In this document: positions 49,151-58,300 of the stretch, piece after piece
Numbering within the stretch: position 1 is the first letter of the stretch
Layout: each line of letters opens with the position of its first letter
NCBI RefSeq assembly: GCF_004364865.1
Contig: NZ_SOAU01000001.1
Span: 248,001 to 312,000, forward strand
Origin: Ilumatobacter fluminis
Lineage (GTDB): Bacteria; Actinomycetota; Acidimicrobiia; Acidimicrobiales; Ilumatobacteraceae
Length of the DNA stretch: 64,000 nt
Direction: 5' to 3'
Translations under genes and position numbers: made by a program
Notes under the pieces: model-generated
Databases searched by the model: none
What the model was told of the DNA's origin: nothing
Seen by the model: only the letters and a program-made list of their open reading frames with translations

Positions 49151-49840
49151 ATGTCCACCACCATCGACCCCACCCACCTGACCATCCCGTCCCCCACCGA
49201 GTCGACGACGCCGACCCGACCCGGCTGGGCGATCGCCGGCTGGGTCGCCGGCCTCCTCACCATCCCCGTGTTCGTCGTCATCACCGGCGGGCTCATGACG
49301 TCCACCGACGACCTCATCGACAACCAGCGAGTCCTCGACCAACTCGACGGCAAGGCCGGCTGGGCCTGGGCGTTCCAGACCGGATCGGTCGCCATAGCGC
49401 TCCTCGTCGCCGTGTTCGGCCTCGGGTTGCGTCGACGCCTCGGCGGTCACGTCACCGCCGGCAGCCTGCTCCCCGATCTCGCCGGCGCCGGCATGCTCCT
49501 GGTGTCGGCGCTGCTCCTGGTCGGCGGTGGCATCTCGACCGAGCTGTTCCACTCGCTGCTGCACGCCGACGAGATCGACGCCGACACCGTCGGGGCCCAG
49601 CTCGCCATCTTCAACACGATGGCGTGGGTCTGGGCGGGCGCGGCGCTCACCACGGGTGCCACGGCCGTCGCAGGGCTCCGTCACGGCGCCGTCGGTCGGA
49701 AGCTCGCGATCTTCTCGGCCGTCATGACCGGCCTGATCGTCTTCACCCAGCTGGTGCCGTTCCAGTACATGGCGGTGCTGCCCGGGATGCTGTTCCTGAT
49801 CGTCGCGGGCATCGCTCTCCAGCGCGACGCCACCAACTGA
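49151..49840 (+). CDS. Six-segment membrane protein
   Basis: This 229-residue integral membrane protein has about six hydrophobic segments (for example [19 protein letters not shown] and [14 protein letters not shown]). I do not recognise a family with confidence; DUF4386-like or similar small membrane proteins are possible. ATG 49151 is preceded by GAAGGA. A palindromic repeat element follows 17 bp after the stop and may terminate transcription. Confidence 0.7.
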   Translation: MSTTIDPTHLTIPSPTESTTPTRPGWAIAGWVAGLLTIPVFVVITGGLMTSTDDLIDNQRVLDQLDGKAGWAWAFQTGSVAIALLVAVFGLGLRRRLGGHVTAGSLLPDLAGAGMLLVSALLLVGGGISTELFHSLLHADEIDADTVGAQLAIFNTMAWVWAGAALTTGATAVAGLRHGAVGRKLAIFSAVMTGLIVFTQLVPFQYMAVLPGMLFLIVAGIALQRDATN

Positions 49841-49857
49841 CCGGCCTGCAGGCATCC

Positions 49858-49915
49858 GGGTCGGGTGACCTTCGGAAACGGCGACGCCGTCGCCGTTCCC
49901 TCCGGCACCCGACCC
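49858..49915. repeat. REP-like palindromic element, intergenic
   Basis: This 58-bp element has ends GGGTCGGGTG and CACCCGACCC and an inner palindrome around GGCGACGCCGTCGCC. It matches the coding-sequence copy at 6611-6672 in ends and in the CGGAAACG and CGTTCCCTCCG blocks. It sits between two same-strand genes and may act as a terminator. Confidence 0.85.
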
Positions 49916-49963
49916 GGCGCAGCGCGGCGCCAAGGGTGACACCCCCTCGGTAGGGTGCGACGC

Positions 49964-50524
49964 ATGGCAACTCCGTTTCCTCCGTTCGATGGTTCCGCGC
50001 CCAAGCAGCAGAAGTTCTCCGAGCCGCCCGAGATGGGCATCGACCCCAGCAAGCGCTACACCGCGAACATGTCGACCTCGATGGGTGAGATCGTGATCGC
50101 CCTCGATCCGATCAAGGCGCCGAAGACGGTCAACAACTTCGTCTTCCTCGCGCTCAACCACTACTTCGACGGCATCATCTTCCACCGCATCATCAACGGC
50201 TTCGTGTGCCAGGGTGGCGACCCCACCGGCACCGGCCGCGGCGGCCCGGGCTACCGCTTCGAAGACGAGCTGCCCAAGCCCGGTCAGTACGAGATCGGCT
50301 CGGTCGCCATGGCCAACGCCGGCCCCGACACCAACGGCAGCCAGTTCTTCCTGATCTCGGGCCCGAGCGGCGCCGGCCTCCCGCCGCTGTACAGCCTGTT
50401 CGGCAAGATCGTGAAGGGCCTCGACGTGCTCGAGCAGATGCAGTCGGTCAAGACCGGCGGCGGCGACAAGCCCGTCGACGACGTCATCATCAACTCCGTC
50501 ACCATCACCCAACACGACGACTGA
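49964..50524 (+). CDS. Cyclophilin-type peptidyl-prolyl isomerase
   Basis: The 186-residue cytosolic cyclophilin has the catalytic-site stretch [40 protein letters not shown] and [15 protein letters not shown]. The Arg of FHR and the Gln-Phe-Phe pair are intact, so activity is expected. ATG 49964 was chosen ([11 protein letters not shown]). It stands alone between two palindromic elements. Confidence 0.93.
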   Translation: MATPFPPFDGSAPKQQKFSEPPEMGIDPSKRYTANMSTSMGEIVIALDPIKAPKTVNNFVFLALNHYFDGIIFHRIINGFVCQGGDPTGTGRGGPGYRFEDELPKPGQYEIGSVAMANAGPDTNGSQFFLISGPSGAGLPPLYSLFGKIVKGLDVLEQMQSVKTGGGDKPVDDVIINSVTITQHDD

Positions 50525-50537
50525 CACCAACCCTGCG

Positions 50538-50584
50538 AATGCGTGAACAAACTGCGGAATAATTCCGCAGTTTGTTCACGCATT
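50538..50584. repeat. Perfect 47-bp palindrome
   Basis: Arms of 23 bp (50538-50560 and 50562-50584) are exact reverse complements around a single A. The arm begins AATGCGTGAACAAACTGCGG. The base composition is clearly more AT-rich than the surroundings. It lies 13 bp after the cyclophilin stop and 35 bp before the next start codon. Terminator, protein-binding site or mobile palindrome are all possible. Confidence 0.95.
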
Positions 50585-50619
50585 GGCCGAGCGGGGGCTG
50601 GGGGAGAAGGGGGAGCGAG

Positions 50620-51834
50620 ATGGGGCGTGAGCGGTTGTCGGCGTCGCAGGCGCGGCGGGTGGCGCTGGGGGCGCAAGGGTTCGCCGAGCGGCGACCGGCC
50701 GGGCGCGTCGATCGGCGACACCTCCGCAAGGTGCTCGACCGGGTCGGCCTGATCCAGATCGACTCCGTCAACGTCCTGTGCCGCAGCCAGGAGATCCCCC
50801 TGTTCGCCCGGCTCGGCCCGCACCCGCGCACCCTCATCGACGACGCCACCGCCGACGGTGAGCTGTTCGAGTACTGGGTCCACGAGGCGAGCCACGTCCC
50901 GACCGCACACCACCACCTGTACCGCTGGTCGATGCAACACCCCCGGCGATGGGGTGGCTTCAAACGGTTCGTCACCGAGCGCGCCGACTTCATCGAGCAG
51001 ATCTACGACCAGGTCGTCGAACGCGGCCCACTGCTCGCCAGCGATCTCAGCACCCGCGTCGGCAAGAAGGAATCGTGGTGGGACTACGACGACGCCAAAG
51101 TGGCGCTCGAAGTCCTGTTCGATTTCGGCCGCGTCGCCGCCGTCCGCCGGCCCAACGACTTCGCCCGCGTGTACGACATCGCCGAACGGGTCATCCCCGC
51201 CGAGGTCCTCGCCACGCCCACCCCGACCGAGCACGACGCCCGCAAGGCGCTGGTCGAACTGGCCGCTTCGTACTACGGCGTGGCTGCCCTCAACGATCTC
51301 GCCGACTACCACCGGCAGCGCCAGAGCGACATCCGCGAGCTGGTCGCCGAACTCGTCGAGGAAGGCCGTCTCGTCCCCGTCGACGTCGAGGGCTGGAACC
51401 GCCCCGGCTTCCTGCACGCCGACGCACCGATCCCGCGGCGCATCCCGAACCGGGCCCTGCTCAGCCCGTTCGATCCCGTCGTCTGGTACCGAGACCGCGC
51501 CGAGCGCCTGTTCGGCTTCCACTATCGGATCGAGATCTACACCCCGGCGCCGAAGCGCAAGTTCGGCTACTACGTGCTGCCGTTCCTGCTCGGCGACGAC
51601 CTGGTGGCACGCGTCGACCTGAAGGCCGACCGTCCGAACCGCACCCTGCTCGTGCAGAGCGCGTGGGGCGAGCCCGGCATCCCCGAGGTCGAGGTCGCCC
51701 ACGAGCTGGCCGGAGAGCTGGCGTCGATGGCGGGCTGGTTGGGGCTCGAATCGGTCACCGTCGTCGGCGGTGGCGACCTGAGCCCGGCCCTCGCGACCGA
51801 GGTCGCGTCGACCCCGGTCGCCGCCCCGCTCTGA
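50620..51834 (+). CDS. YcaQ-like winged-helix protein (possible DNA glycosylase)
   Basis: The 404-residue protein belongs to the HTH_42/YcaQ group. It has ASQARRVALGAQGF, LRKVLDRVGLIQIDSVNVLCRSQEIPLFARLG (split as VGLIQIDSVNVLCRSQE), and FEYWVHEASHVPTAHHHLYRW. Members of this family include interstrand-crosslink and alkyl-lesion DNA glycosylases, in which a QxQ- or QxD-like motif acts; here QID is visible in LIQIDSV. Repair activity is inferred from the family. The start ATG 50620 has GGAGAAGGGGGAG upstream. Confidence 0.85.
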   Translation: MGRERLSASQARRVALGAQGFAERRPAGRVDRRHLRKVLDRVGLIQIDSVNVLCRSQEIPLFARLGPHPRTLIDDATADGELFEYWVHEASHVPTAHHHLYRWSMQHPRRWGGFKRFVTERADFIEQIYDQVVERGPLLASDLSTRVGKKESWWDYDDAKVALEVLFDFGRVAAVRRPNDFARVYDIAERVIPAEVLATPTPTEHDARKALVELAASYYGVAALNDLADYHRQRQSDIRELVAELVEEGRLVPVDVEGWNRPGFLHADAPIPRRIPNRALLSPFDPVVWYRDRAERLFGFHYRIEIYTPAPKRKFGYYVLPFLLGDDLVARVDLKADRPNRTLLVQSAWGEPGIPEVEVAHELAGELASMAGWLGLESVTVVGGGDLSPALATEVASTPVAAPL

Positions 51835-51883
51835 CGCCGCCGGGGTCCACACCAACCCCCGGTCGCGTCACTACGCTCGGCCC

Positions 51884-53089
51884 GTGACCGATGACGCCGA
51901 CGGCCCCGATGAACGGAGTCCTGACGGCGGCGTGTCGAGCGACGACACGTTCGAGCCCACGTACGGCATCACCGTCCCGCCCGCCAGCGACAGCAGCGTG
52001 CCCGGATGGGTCATCCGAGCGATCATCCTGTTCTGGCTCGGCTTCCTCGCCGTGGCGGTCGCCGGTCACCTGTGGAGCCAGCTGCAGGGGCTCACGCTGC
52101 TCCTGCTCATCTCGCTGTTCCTCGCTCTTGCGATCGAACCCGGCGTCAATCGCCTCGCCCGGCGCGGCTGGCGGCGCGGGAGTGCGACCGCCTCGATCAT
52201 GCTCGGCTTCCTGCTGCTCACCGCCGTGTTCGTCGGCGCGATCGGCACCCTCGTCGGCACCCAGCTGGTCGACCTGCTCAACAACTCCGAGGACTACATC
52301 ACCGACTCCGTCGACCGGGTGAACGACCTGTTCGGCACCGAACTCGACGCGCAGGAGATCGTCGACGAGTTCAACGACCCCGACGGCCGGGTGCAGCAGT
52401 TCATCGACGCCCAACAGGACAACGCGATCGAACTGTCGCTCCAGGCCCTCAACGGCCTGCTCGCGTTCTTCTCGATCCTGCTGTTCACGTATTACCTCGT
52501 CGCCGACGGCCCGCGCTTCCGGCGATCGATCTGCTCGCGTCTGCGCCCCGACCGGCAGCGGCAGGTGCTCGCAGCGTGGGAACTGGCGATCAACAAGACC
52601 GGCGGCTACCTCTACTCCCGGCTGCTGCTCGCCCTCCTGTCGGCGTTCTTCCACTGGATCGTGTTCCAGGCCGCGGCCATCCAGGCGCCGATCCCGTTGG
52701 CGCTGTGGGTCGGCCTGGTCAGCCAGTTCCTGCCGGTCGTCGGCACGTACATCGCCGGCGTGTTGCCGGTGTTGATCACGTTCCTCGACTCGCCGGTGAA
52801 GGCAGCGATCGTGCTGGGATTCATCATCGTGTACCAGCAGGTCGAGAACTACTTCTTCGCTCCCCGCATCACCGCCCGCACGATGGAGCTGCATCCGGCC
52901 GTCGCGTTCGGATCGGCGCTGGCCGGCTTCTCACTGCTCGGCGCCGCGGGGGCGGTGCTCGCGTTACCCGCGGCAGCGATGTTGCAGGCCATCATCGGGG
53001 GATGGGGCCAGCGTCACGAAGTGATCGAGAGTCAGCTGACCGAGATGCGATTACCCGGGCGACCACCGCGCACGGGTGATTCGACATGA
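51884..53089 (+). CDS. AI-2E family transporter
   Basis: The 401-residue membrane protein has the AI-2E/UPF0118 pattern: N-terminal pairs of membrane segments (LLLLISLFLALAIEPGVNRLARR), a soluble insert with LLNNSEDYITDSVDRV, and conserved late segments PLALWVGLVSQFLPVVGTYI and IVYQQVENYFFAPRI. Despite the name, relatives include Na+/H+ antiporters, so the substrate is open. It starts with GTG, and its stop overlaps the asparaginase start by 4 bp. Confidence 0.88.
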   Translation: MTDDADGPDERSPDGGVSSDDTFEPTYGITVPPASDSSVPGWVIRAIILFWLGFLAVAVAGHLWSQLQGLTLLLLISLFLALAIEPGVNRLARRGWRRGSATASIMLGFLLLTAVFVGAIGTLVGTQLVDLLNNSEDYITDSVDRVNDLFGTELDAQEIVDEFNDPDGRVQQFIDAQQDNAIELSLQALNGLLAFFSILLFTYYLVADGPRFRRSICSRLRPDRQRQVLAAWELAINKTGGYLYSRLLLALLSAFFHWIVFQAAAIQAPIPLALWVGLVSQFLPVVGTYIAGVLPVLITFLDSPVKAAIVLGFIIVYQQVENYFFAPRITARTMELHPAVAFGSALAGFSLLGAAGAVLALPAAAMLQAIIGGWGQRHEVIESQLTEMRLPGRPPRTGDST

Positions 53090-54024
53090 CCATCGCCGAC
53101 GCCTTCGTCCCCGTTGCCATCACCGACCGTTCGGGTGTCGACGAGTCGTGCCACTTCGGCGCGGTCGTCGTGCTCGACCCCGACGGCGACGTCGCGTTCT
53201 GCGCGGGTGATCACGACGTCGAGATCTACCCGCGCTCGTCGATGAAGCCGGCCCAGGCCGACGCCATGCTCGGCGGTGGCTGGACCGGCACCCCCGAGCA
53301 GCTCGCTCTTGCGTGCGCCAGCCACGACGGTTCGCCGGTGCATCTCGAGGTGGTGCGCAGCATCCTCGCCGACGCGGGGCTCGACGAGTCGGCGCTCGGC
53401 AACACGCCCGACTGGCCGCTCGAACAGAGTGCCGCCGAGGCGGTCATCGCCGCCGGCGCGCATCGAACGGCGCTGTTCATGAACTGCTCGGGCAAGCACG
53501 CCACGATGGTGGCGACGTGCCTCATCAACGACTGGCCGACCGAGGGCTATCTGCACCCCGACCATCCACTCCAGCTGCTGATCACTTCACGCGTCGAGCA
53601 ACTGATGGGAACGGTCGCCCACATCGGCATCGACGGGTGCGGTGCCCCGGCCCACGTCGTGTCGCTCTCCGGTCTCGCCCGCTCGTTCGCCACCCTCGCC
53701 CACGACCGCGGCGAGGTGTGGGACGCCATGCACCGCTTCCCCGAACTCGTCGGTGGCCCCGACCGGGCGTCGGCCCGTCTCGTCGCCCAGCTGCCCGACG
53801 CCATGGCCAAGGAGGGTGCCGAGGGTGTCTTTGCCGCGGGTCTGCCCGACGGCACCGCGGTCGCGGTCAAGATCGCCGACGGTGCCGCACGCGCCGCCGG
53901 CGTCGTCGCGGCTTCGGCGCTCGCGGCTGTCGGCCACGACGTCGATGCCGTTGCGATCGGCGATCCGATCAAGGGGCACGGACGGTCGGTCGGCCAGCTC
54001 CGTCCACTCGTCGGCGGAGGCTGA
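53086..54024 (+). CDS. Asparaginase (rhizobial type II family)
   Basis: The 312-residue protein belongs to the PF06089-type asparaginases. It has YPRSSMKPAQADAML, ACASHDGSPVHLEVVRSIL, FMNCSGKHATMVATC, IDGCGAPAHVVSLSGLA and a late AVAVKIADGAARA. This family differs from classical type I/II asparaginases and uses Ser-Lys pairs such as SSMK and SGKH. It is translationally coupled to the AI-2E transporter and is followed after 2 bp by a metallo-hydrolase gene. Hydrolysis of asparagine is inferred from the family. Confidence 0.88.
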   Translation: MTIADAFVPVAITDRSGVDESCHFGAVVVLDPDGDVAFCAGDHDVEIYPRSSMKPAQADAMLGGGWTGTPEQLALACASHDGSPVHLEVVRSILADAGLDESALGNTPDWPLEQSAAEAVIAAGAHRTALFMNCSGKHATMVATCLINDWPTEGYLHPDHPLQLLITSRVEQLMGTVAHIGIDGCGAPAHVVSLSGLARSFATLAHDRGEVWDAMHRFPELVGGPDRASARLVAQLPDAMAKEGAEGVFAAGLPDGTAVAVKIADGAARAAGVVAASALAAVGHDVDAVAIGDPIKGHGRSVGQLRPLVGGG

Positions 54025-54026
54025 CC

Positions 54027-54995
54027 GTGGCGGCCCCCGAGTTCCGCTCGCTCGACGAGTTCGAGTACGGCACGGTCGATCAGGTCACGCCGCTCGTCCG
54101 ACGCGTCATCGCGAACAACCCGTCGAAGTTCACCTACCACGGCACCGGCACCTACCTCGTCGGGCACGGCGACGTCGTCGTGATCGACCCAGGACCGTCG
54201 ATCGACTCGCACCGGGACGCGCTGGCCGCAGCGCTGGAAGGGGAGCGGGTGCGTGCGATCCTCGTGACCCACTGCCACGCCGATCACTCACCGCTCGCCG
54301 CATGGATGCGCGACGAGTACGACGCGCCGACGTTCGCATTCGGGCCGCATCCCGAACCCGACCCGGCGATGGTGCCTCCGCCCGAACGCGATGAACACGA
54401 CGACGGCACCGACGACGGCGCCGGCGGGGAACCGGTGGCGATCGAGGAGTCGACCGACTTCGACTTCACGCCCGATCATGCGGTCGTCGACGGCGACCTC
54501 GTCGTGTCCGGCGGCGGCGTCACGATGCGCGCCGTCCACACGCCGGGCCACACCTCGAACCACACCTGCTGGACACTCGACGAGGAGTCGACGTTGTTCA
54601 GCGGCGACCACGTGATGGGGTGGAGCACGACCGTCGTCTCACCGCCCGACGGCGACATGACCGCCTACATCGACTCGCTCCGCAAGGTCGCCGGTCGCGG
54701 CGACGCGGTGCTGTGGCCGACCCACGGCCCGCAGCGCGCCGACGCACGCACGTACGTGTCCGCACTCGTCGACCATCGACTCGCTCGCGAAGCTGCCGTG
54801 CTCGCGCAGATCCGTGCCGGCAAGACGACCGCCCGCGAGATCGTCGAGGTGCTCTACACCGATGTCAGACCCGAGCTCCACAAGCCGGCGCGTCACAGTG
54901 TGTGGGGCCACCTCACGAAGCTGGTCGACGACGGTCTCGTCGCGGTCGACGGTGGCGGACTCGCCGTCATCGACGCGCACTACCGAGCTGTCTGA
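54027..54995 (+). CDS. Metallo-beta-lactamase-fold hydrolase, LACTB2-like
   Basis: The 322-residue protein has the metal motif THCHADHSPLA, VDPGPS-like VIDPGPSIDSH, the second His in HTPGHTSNHTCW, the Asp in LFSGDHVMGW and a last His in WPTHGPQ. The C-terminal winged-helix (VWGHLTKLVDDGLV) is that of LACTB2-type endoribonuclease-like enzymes. A low-complexity Asp/Glu insert lies at about residues 110-145. GTG 54027 starts 2 bp after the asparaginase stop. Confidence 0.87.
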   Translation: MAAPEFRSLDEFEYGTVDQVTPLVRRVIANNPSKFTYHGTGTYLVGHGDVVVIDPGPSIDSHRDALAAALEGERVRAILVTHCHADHSPLAAWMRDEYDAPTFAFGPHPEPDPAMVPPPERDEHDDGTDDGAGGEPVAIEESTDFDFTPDHAVVDGDLVVSGGGVTMRAVHTPGHTSNHTCWTLDEESTLFSGDHVMGWSTTVVSPPDGDMTAYIDSLRKVAGRGDAVLWPTHGPQRADARTYVSALVDHRLAREAAVLAQIRAGKTTAREIVEVLYTDVRPELHKPARHSVWGHLTKLVDDGLVAVDGGGLAVIDAHYRAV

Positions 54996-55387
54996 TCGCC
55001 GAACAGCACCCTCGACCTCTGCTCGAGGGTGAGGCGATGGCGCTGAACCGGGCCCGGACGGGGGCGGAGCGTGCCGTCTCGACCCTGGCGACCAACGCGA
55101 GATCGGGGCTGGCCGGGCCCGGCGACGCCTTAGCACGGAGAATCACCCGGACGGTGGATTTCTCTCAAGAACCTTGACGTTTCATCGACGTGCTGTGGTG
55201 CGTCGAACGCTACATGTGGTCAATTCGCTGTTTTCGGTGCCCCGCGTGCAATATCGCTTTGACACGGTCCCGATCCGAGCGGGACACTGGGAACAGATCG
55301 AGCGCCCCGCCGGTGCACGATCAGGCCACAGGGGGTGGCGTAGGGAACCACCCTCAGGCTCATCTGGCGGATAGAGGAGCAAGAAAA
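54996..55387. other. Non-coding stretch before the giant surface-protein gene
   Basis: The 392-bp gap includes an open frame of 46 codons from ATG 55037 that I do not credit. The second half is less GC-rich than the flanks and probably holds the promoter of the surface-protein gene, but I cannot define -35 or -10 boxes with confidence. GAGGAGCAAG stands just before the start at 55388. Confidence 0.5.
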
Positions 55388-58300
55388 ATGGAGCGGACGG
55401 ATTCCGTCACGACCTGGTTGCGGGTCGTGATCTCAGCAGCACTGGTGATCACACTGGGCACTGCACTGACCTTTGCGGAGAATGCACCGGTTGCCGAAGC
55501 GACGAACGGGACGTTCTTCCCGACGACGTCGTTCCAGATCGACGGCAACCTCACACCGACCGGAACCCCGGCGCCCGACTCGGCGCCACCCGGGTCCGGT
55601 GACTGGACCGGTACCTACGGTCCCGGCGTCACCGTCGACGGCTACCCGACGACCGGCGTCTACTACAACAACCGCACGCCCGACCCGTGCAACGACTCCA
55701 ACGACAACATCGCGTCGGGCGGTATCGAGGTCGGTGAGGGTCCGGTGTGGCCCGAAGTGACCGGTGAACCGAACAAGAAGACCGACCTCCTCGCCATCCG
55801 CCTCGGCGCCGAGGCCGTCGCCGTCCCCTCGGGCGGCGGTGGCTCGCAGATCAACAACATCCTCTACGTCGCGTTCGAAACCTGTAACCCCGGGGCCAGC
55901 GGCACCTTCAACCTCACCATCTTCATCGAGGGTGGTGACGGCCTGCCGCCCTACCTCGTCAACGGCACGGCGACCGGCTCGACCGACGACTACCTCGTCA
56001 TCTTCGACTTCCAGGGCGGCAGCACCGGCGCCGGCCGCCTCTACGACTTCGGCGACGGCGAGTGGACGCTGAACTCGACGATCACCAACACGCAGTTCCA
56101 GCAGTTCCTCAACACCGACCGCACGGTCGGCGAGGTCGCCCTCAACCTCACGTCGGTCGGGATCCCGTCCGACGGCACCGGCGCACCCGGCAGCCCGAAC
56201 GAGGACTCCGAGTGCCGCACCATCACCGTCTCCGGCCAGGCGGCGACCCCGACCGGCGGTTCGCTCAACTCGCAGGTGAAGGACATCCTCGACGTCGACC
56301 CCCTGCAGATCTCGAACTGCGGCAACATCGACATCACCAAGCTCGCCGCCGACGGCGACGCCACCTCGGCGACGCCGTTCCACTACGTCCTCGAGCAGAT
56401 CGATGGAGCGGACGTCCACGATGCGATCCCGACGCTGACGTCGACGCCAGCAGGGCTCGGCGAGCCCGACGGCGATCTCAGTGAGATCGACGCCGACATC
56501 GACCTCGGCGAGACCCACCAGTGGATGAGCGTGCTCGCCCAGCCCGACTACACCCTCGACGAGGTGAGCCTGCCCGACGGGTGGGAGCTCCAGTCGATCG
56601 AGTGCTCGTACTTCGATCCCTTCAACCCCGGCCAGCCCACGCCCGCCGAGGGAGCGACCTGGCTCAACAACTCGACGGCGATCCTGTTCCCCGAGACCGA
56701 CCCGACGTTCCTGATCCCGCCCGAGACGTTCGCCAACCGCGACGTGCTCCCGGCGAGCTGCACGATCGTCAACGATGCCCTGGGTATCACGATCCAGAAG
56801 GTCGGCACGCCCGACGACGGCACGACGTTCACCTTCGACATCGACAACGGTGTCGCCGCCGACCTGCCCGTCGTCATCAACGGCGACTCGGTCTTCCAGA
56901 CCGTGCCCGACCCCGGCACCTACGTCATCACCGAAGACGACATCAACGCCCTCGACGGCGGTGACCTCGATCCCGACTGGACGCTCACCGACATCAGCTG
57001 CACCGATGGCGACGGCGCGACCTCGCCGGTCTACGACCTCGACGCTCGGACGGCGACGGTCGTCGTCGACGGGTCCGACGACGACATCGTCTGCACCTTC
57101 ACCAACGAGCAGGCGTCGCGCATCGTCGTCGAGAAGGTCACCGATCCCGACACCGGCGACACGTTCGACTTCGACGTGGTCGGCCCCGACACCGTGGCCC
57201 TCGACGGCGTCGGCAATGGTGGTTCGGACAACACGGGCGACATCGCCCCCGGCGACTACACCATCACCGAAGACCTCACCGGCGTGAACATCCTCGCCGA
57301 CCCCGACTGGGTCCTCACCTCGGTCGACTGCGGCTCGGGTGACGAGCCGATCATCGGCGGCAACTCCGTGTCGGTCGGCGTCGCAGCCGGCGAGGTGGTC
57401 ACCTGCACCTTCAACAACCAGCAGCAGGGTTCGATCTCGATCGACAAGCAGGTCGTCGACCCCGGCACGACCGACATCGCCACCGACCAGGACGCCACCT
57501 TCAGCTTCGAAGGCGCCGTCACCGGTGACATCACCACGACGGCCGGCGTCACCGACAACGGCGACGCCCTCACCTCGAACCCGGTGATGCCGGGCTCCTA
57601 CACCGTCACCGAAAACACCGCGGCGACGCCGGGCTACACGCTCGAGTCGGTCGACTGCACCGACCCGACCGGCGACTCGGTCCAGAACGGCGACGGCGCC
57701 GACATCGAGCTCGGCTCGGGCGAGGCCGTCAGCTGTACCTTCACGAACAGCCGCAACCAGGCGACGTTCACGCTCCAGAAGCAGTGGGGCGACGGCACCC
57801 TCGACGGCGAGGTCGTCGACCTCGACGCCTCCGCTGCCGGCCCGGCTCCGATCGCTGCGGCGATCGACACGACCGCCACGTCGCCCGCCGGAGCTGCCGG
57901 CACCAACACGATGACGGTCTACTCCGGACAGACGATCACCCTGTCCGAGACCTTCCAGGTCGCCGCGAACGGCGACGCGTACACGACCACGCTGAGCTGT
58001 GGCACCCTGCCCGCCGGCATGGTCCTCACCCCGGCCGTCGGCAACCGCAGCGCCACGCTGACGGTCGGCAACGACCCGGGTGACGTCACCTGCACCTTCG
58101 TCAACACGCCGAAGACCGCAGGGGTCGTGCTCCAGAAGATCTGGGACGACAACAGCAACGTCGGCGACAGCGTGCTCCTCGCCGCCAGCAACGGGTCGGG
58201 CGACGGTCCCGACAACGCCGCGTCCGTCGCCGCGGATGAGCCCGAGTTCCTCGGCCCCGACAACACCGACGACAACTCGGCGTTCGTGCCGGTCGTGGCT

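Noticed and set aside
55037-55177. 46-codon open frame before the surface-protein gene
   Set aside because: It is short, with no motif and no clear ribosome-binding site.
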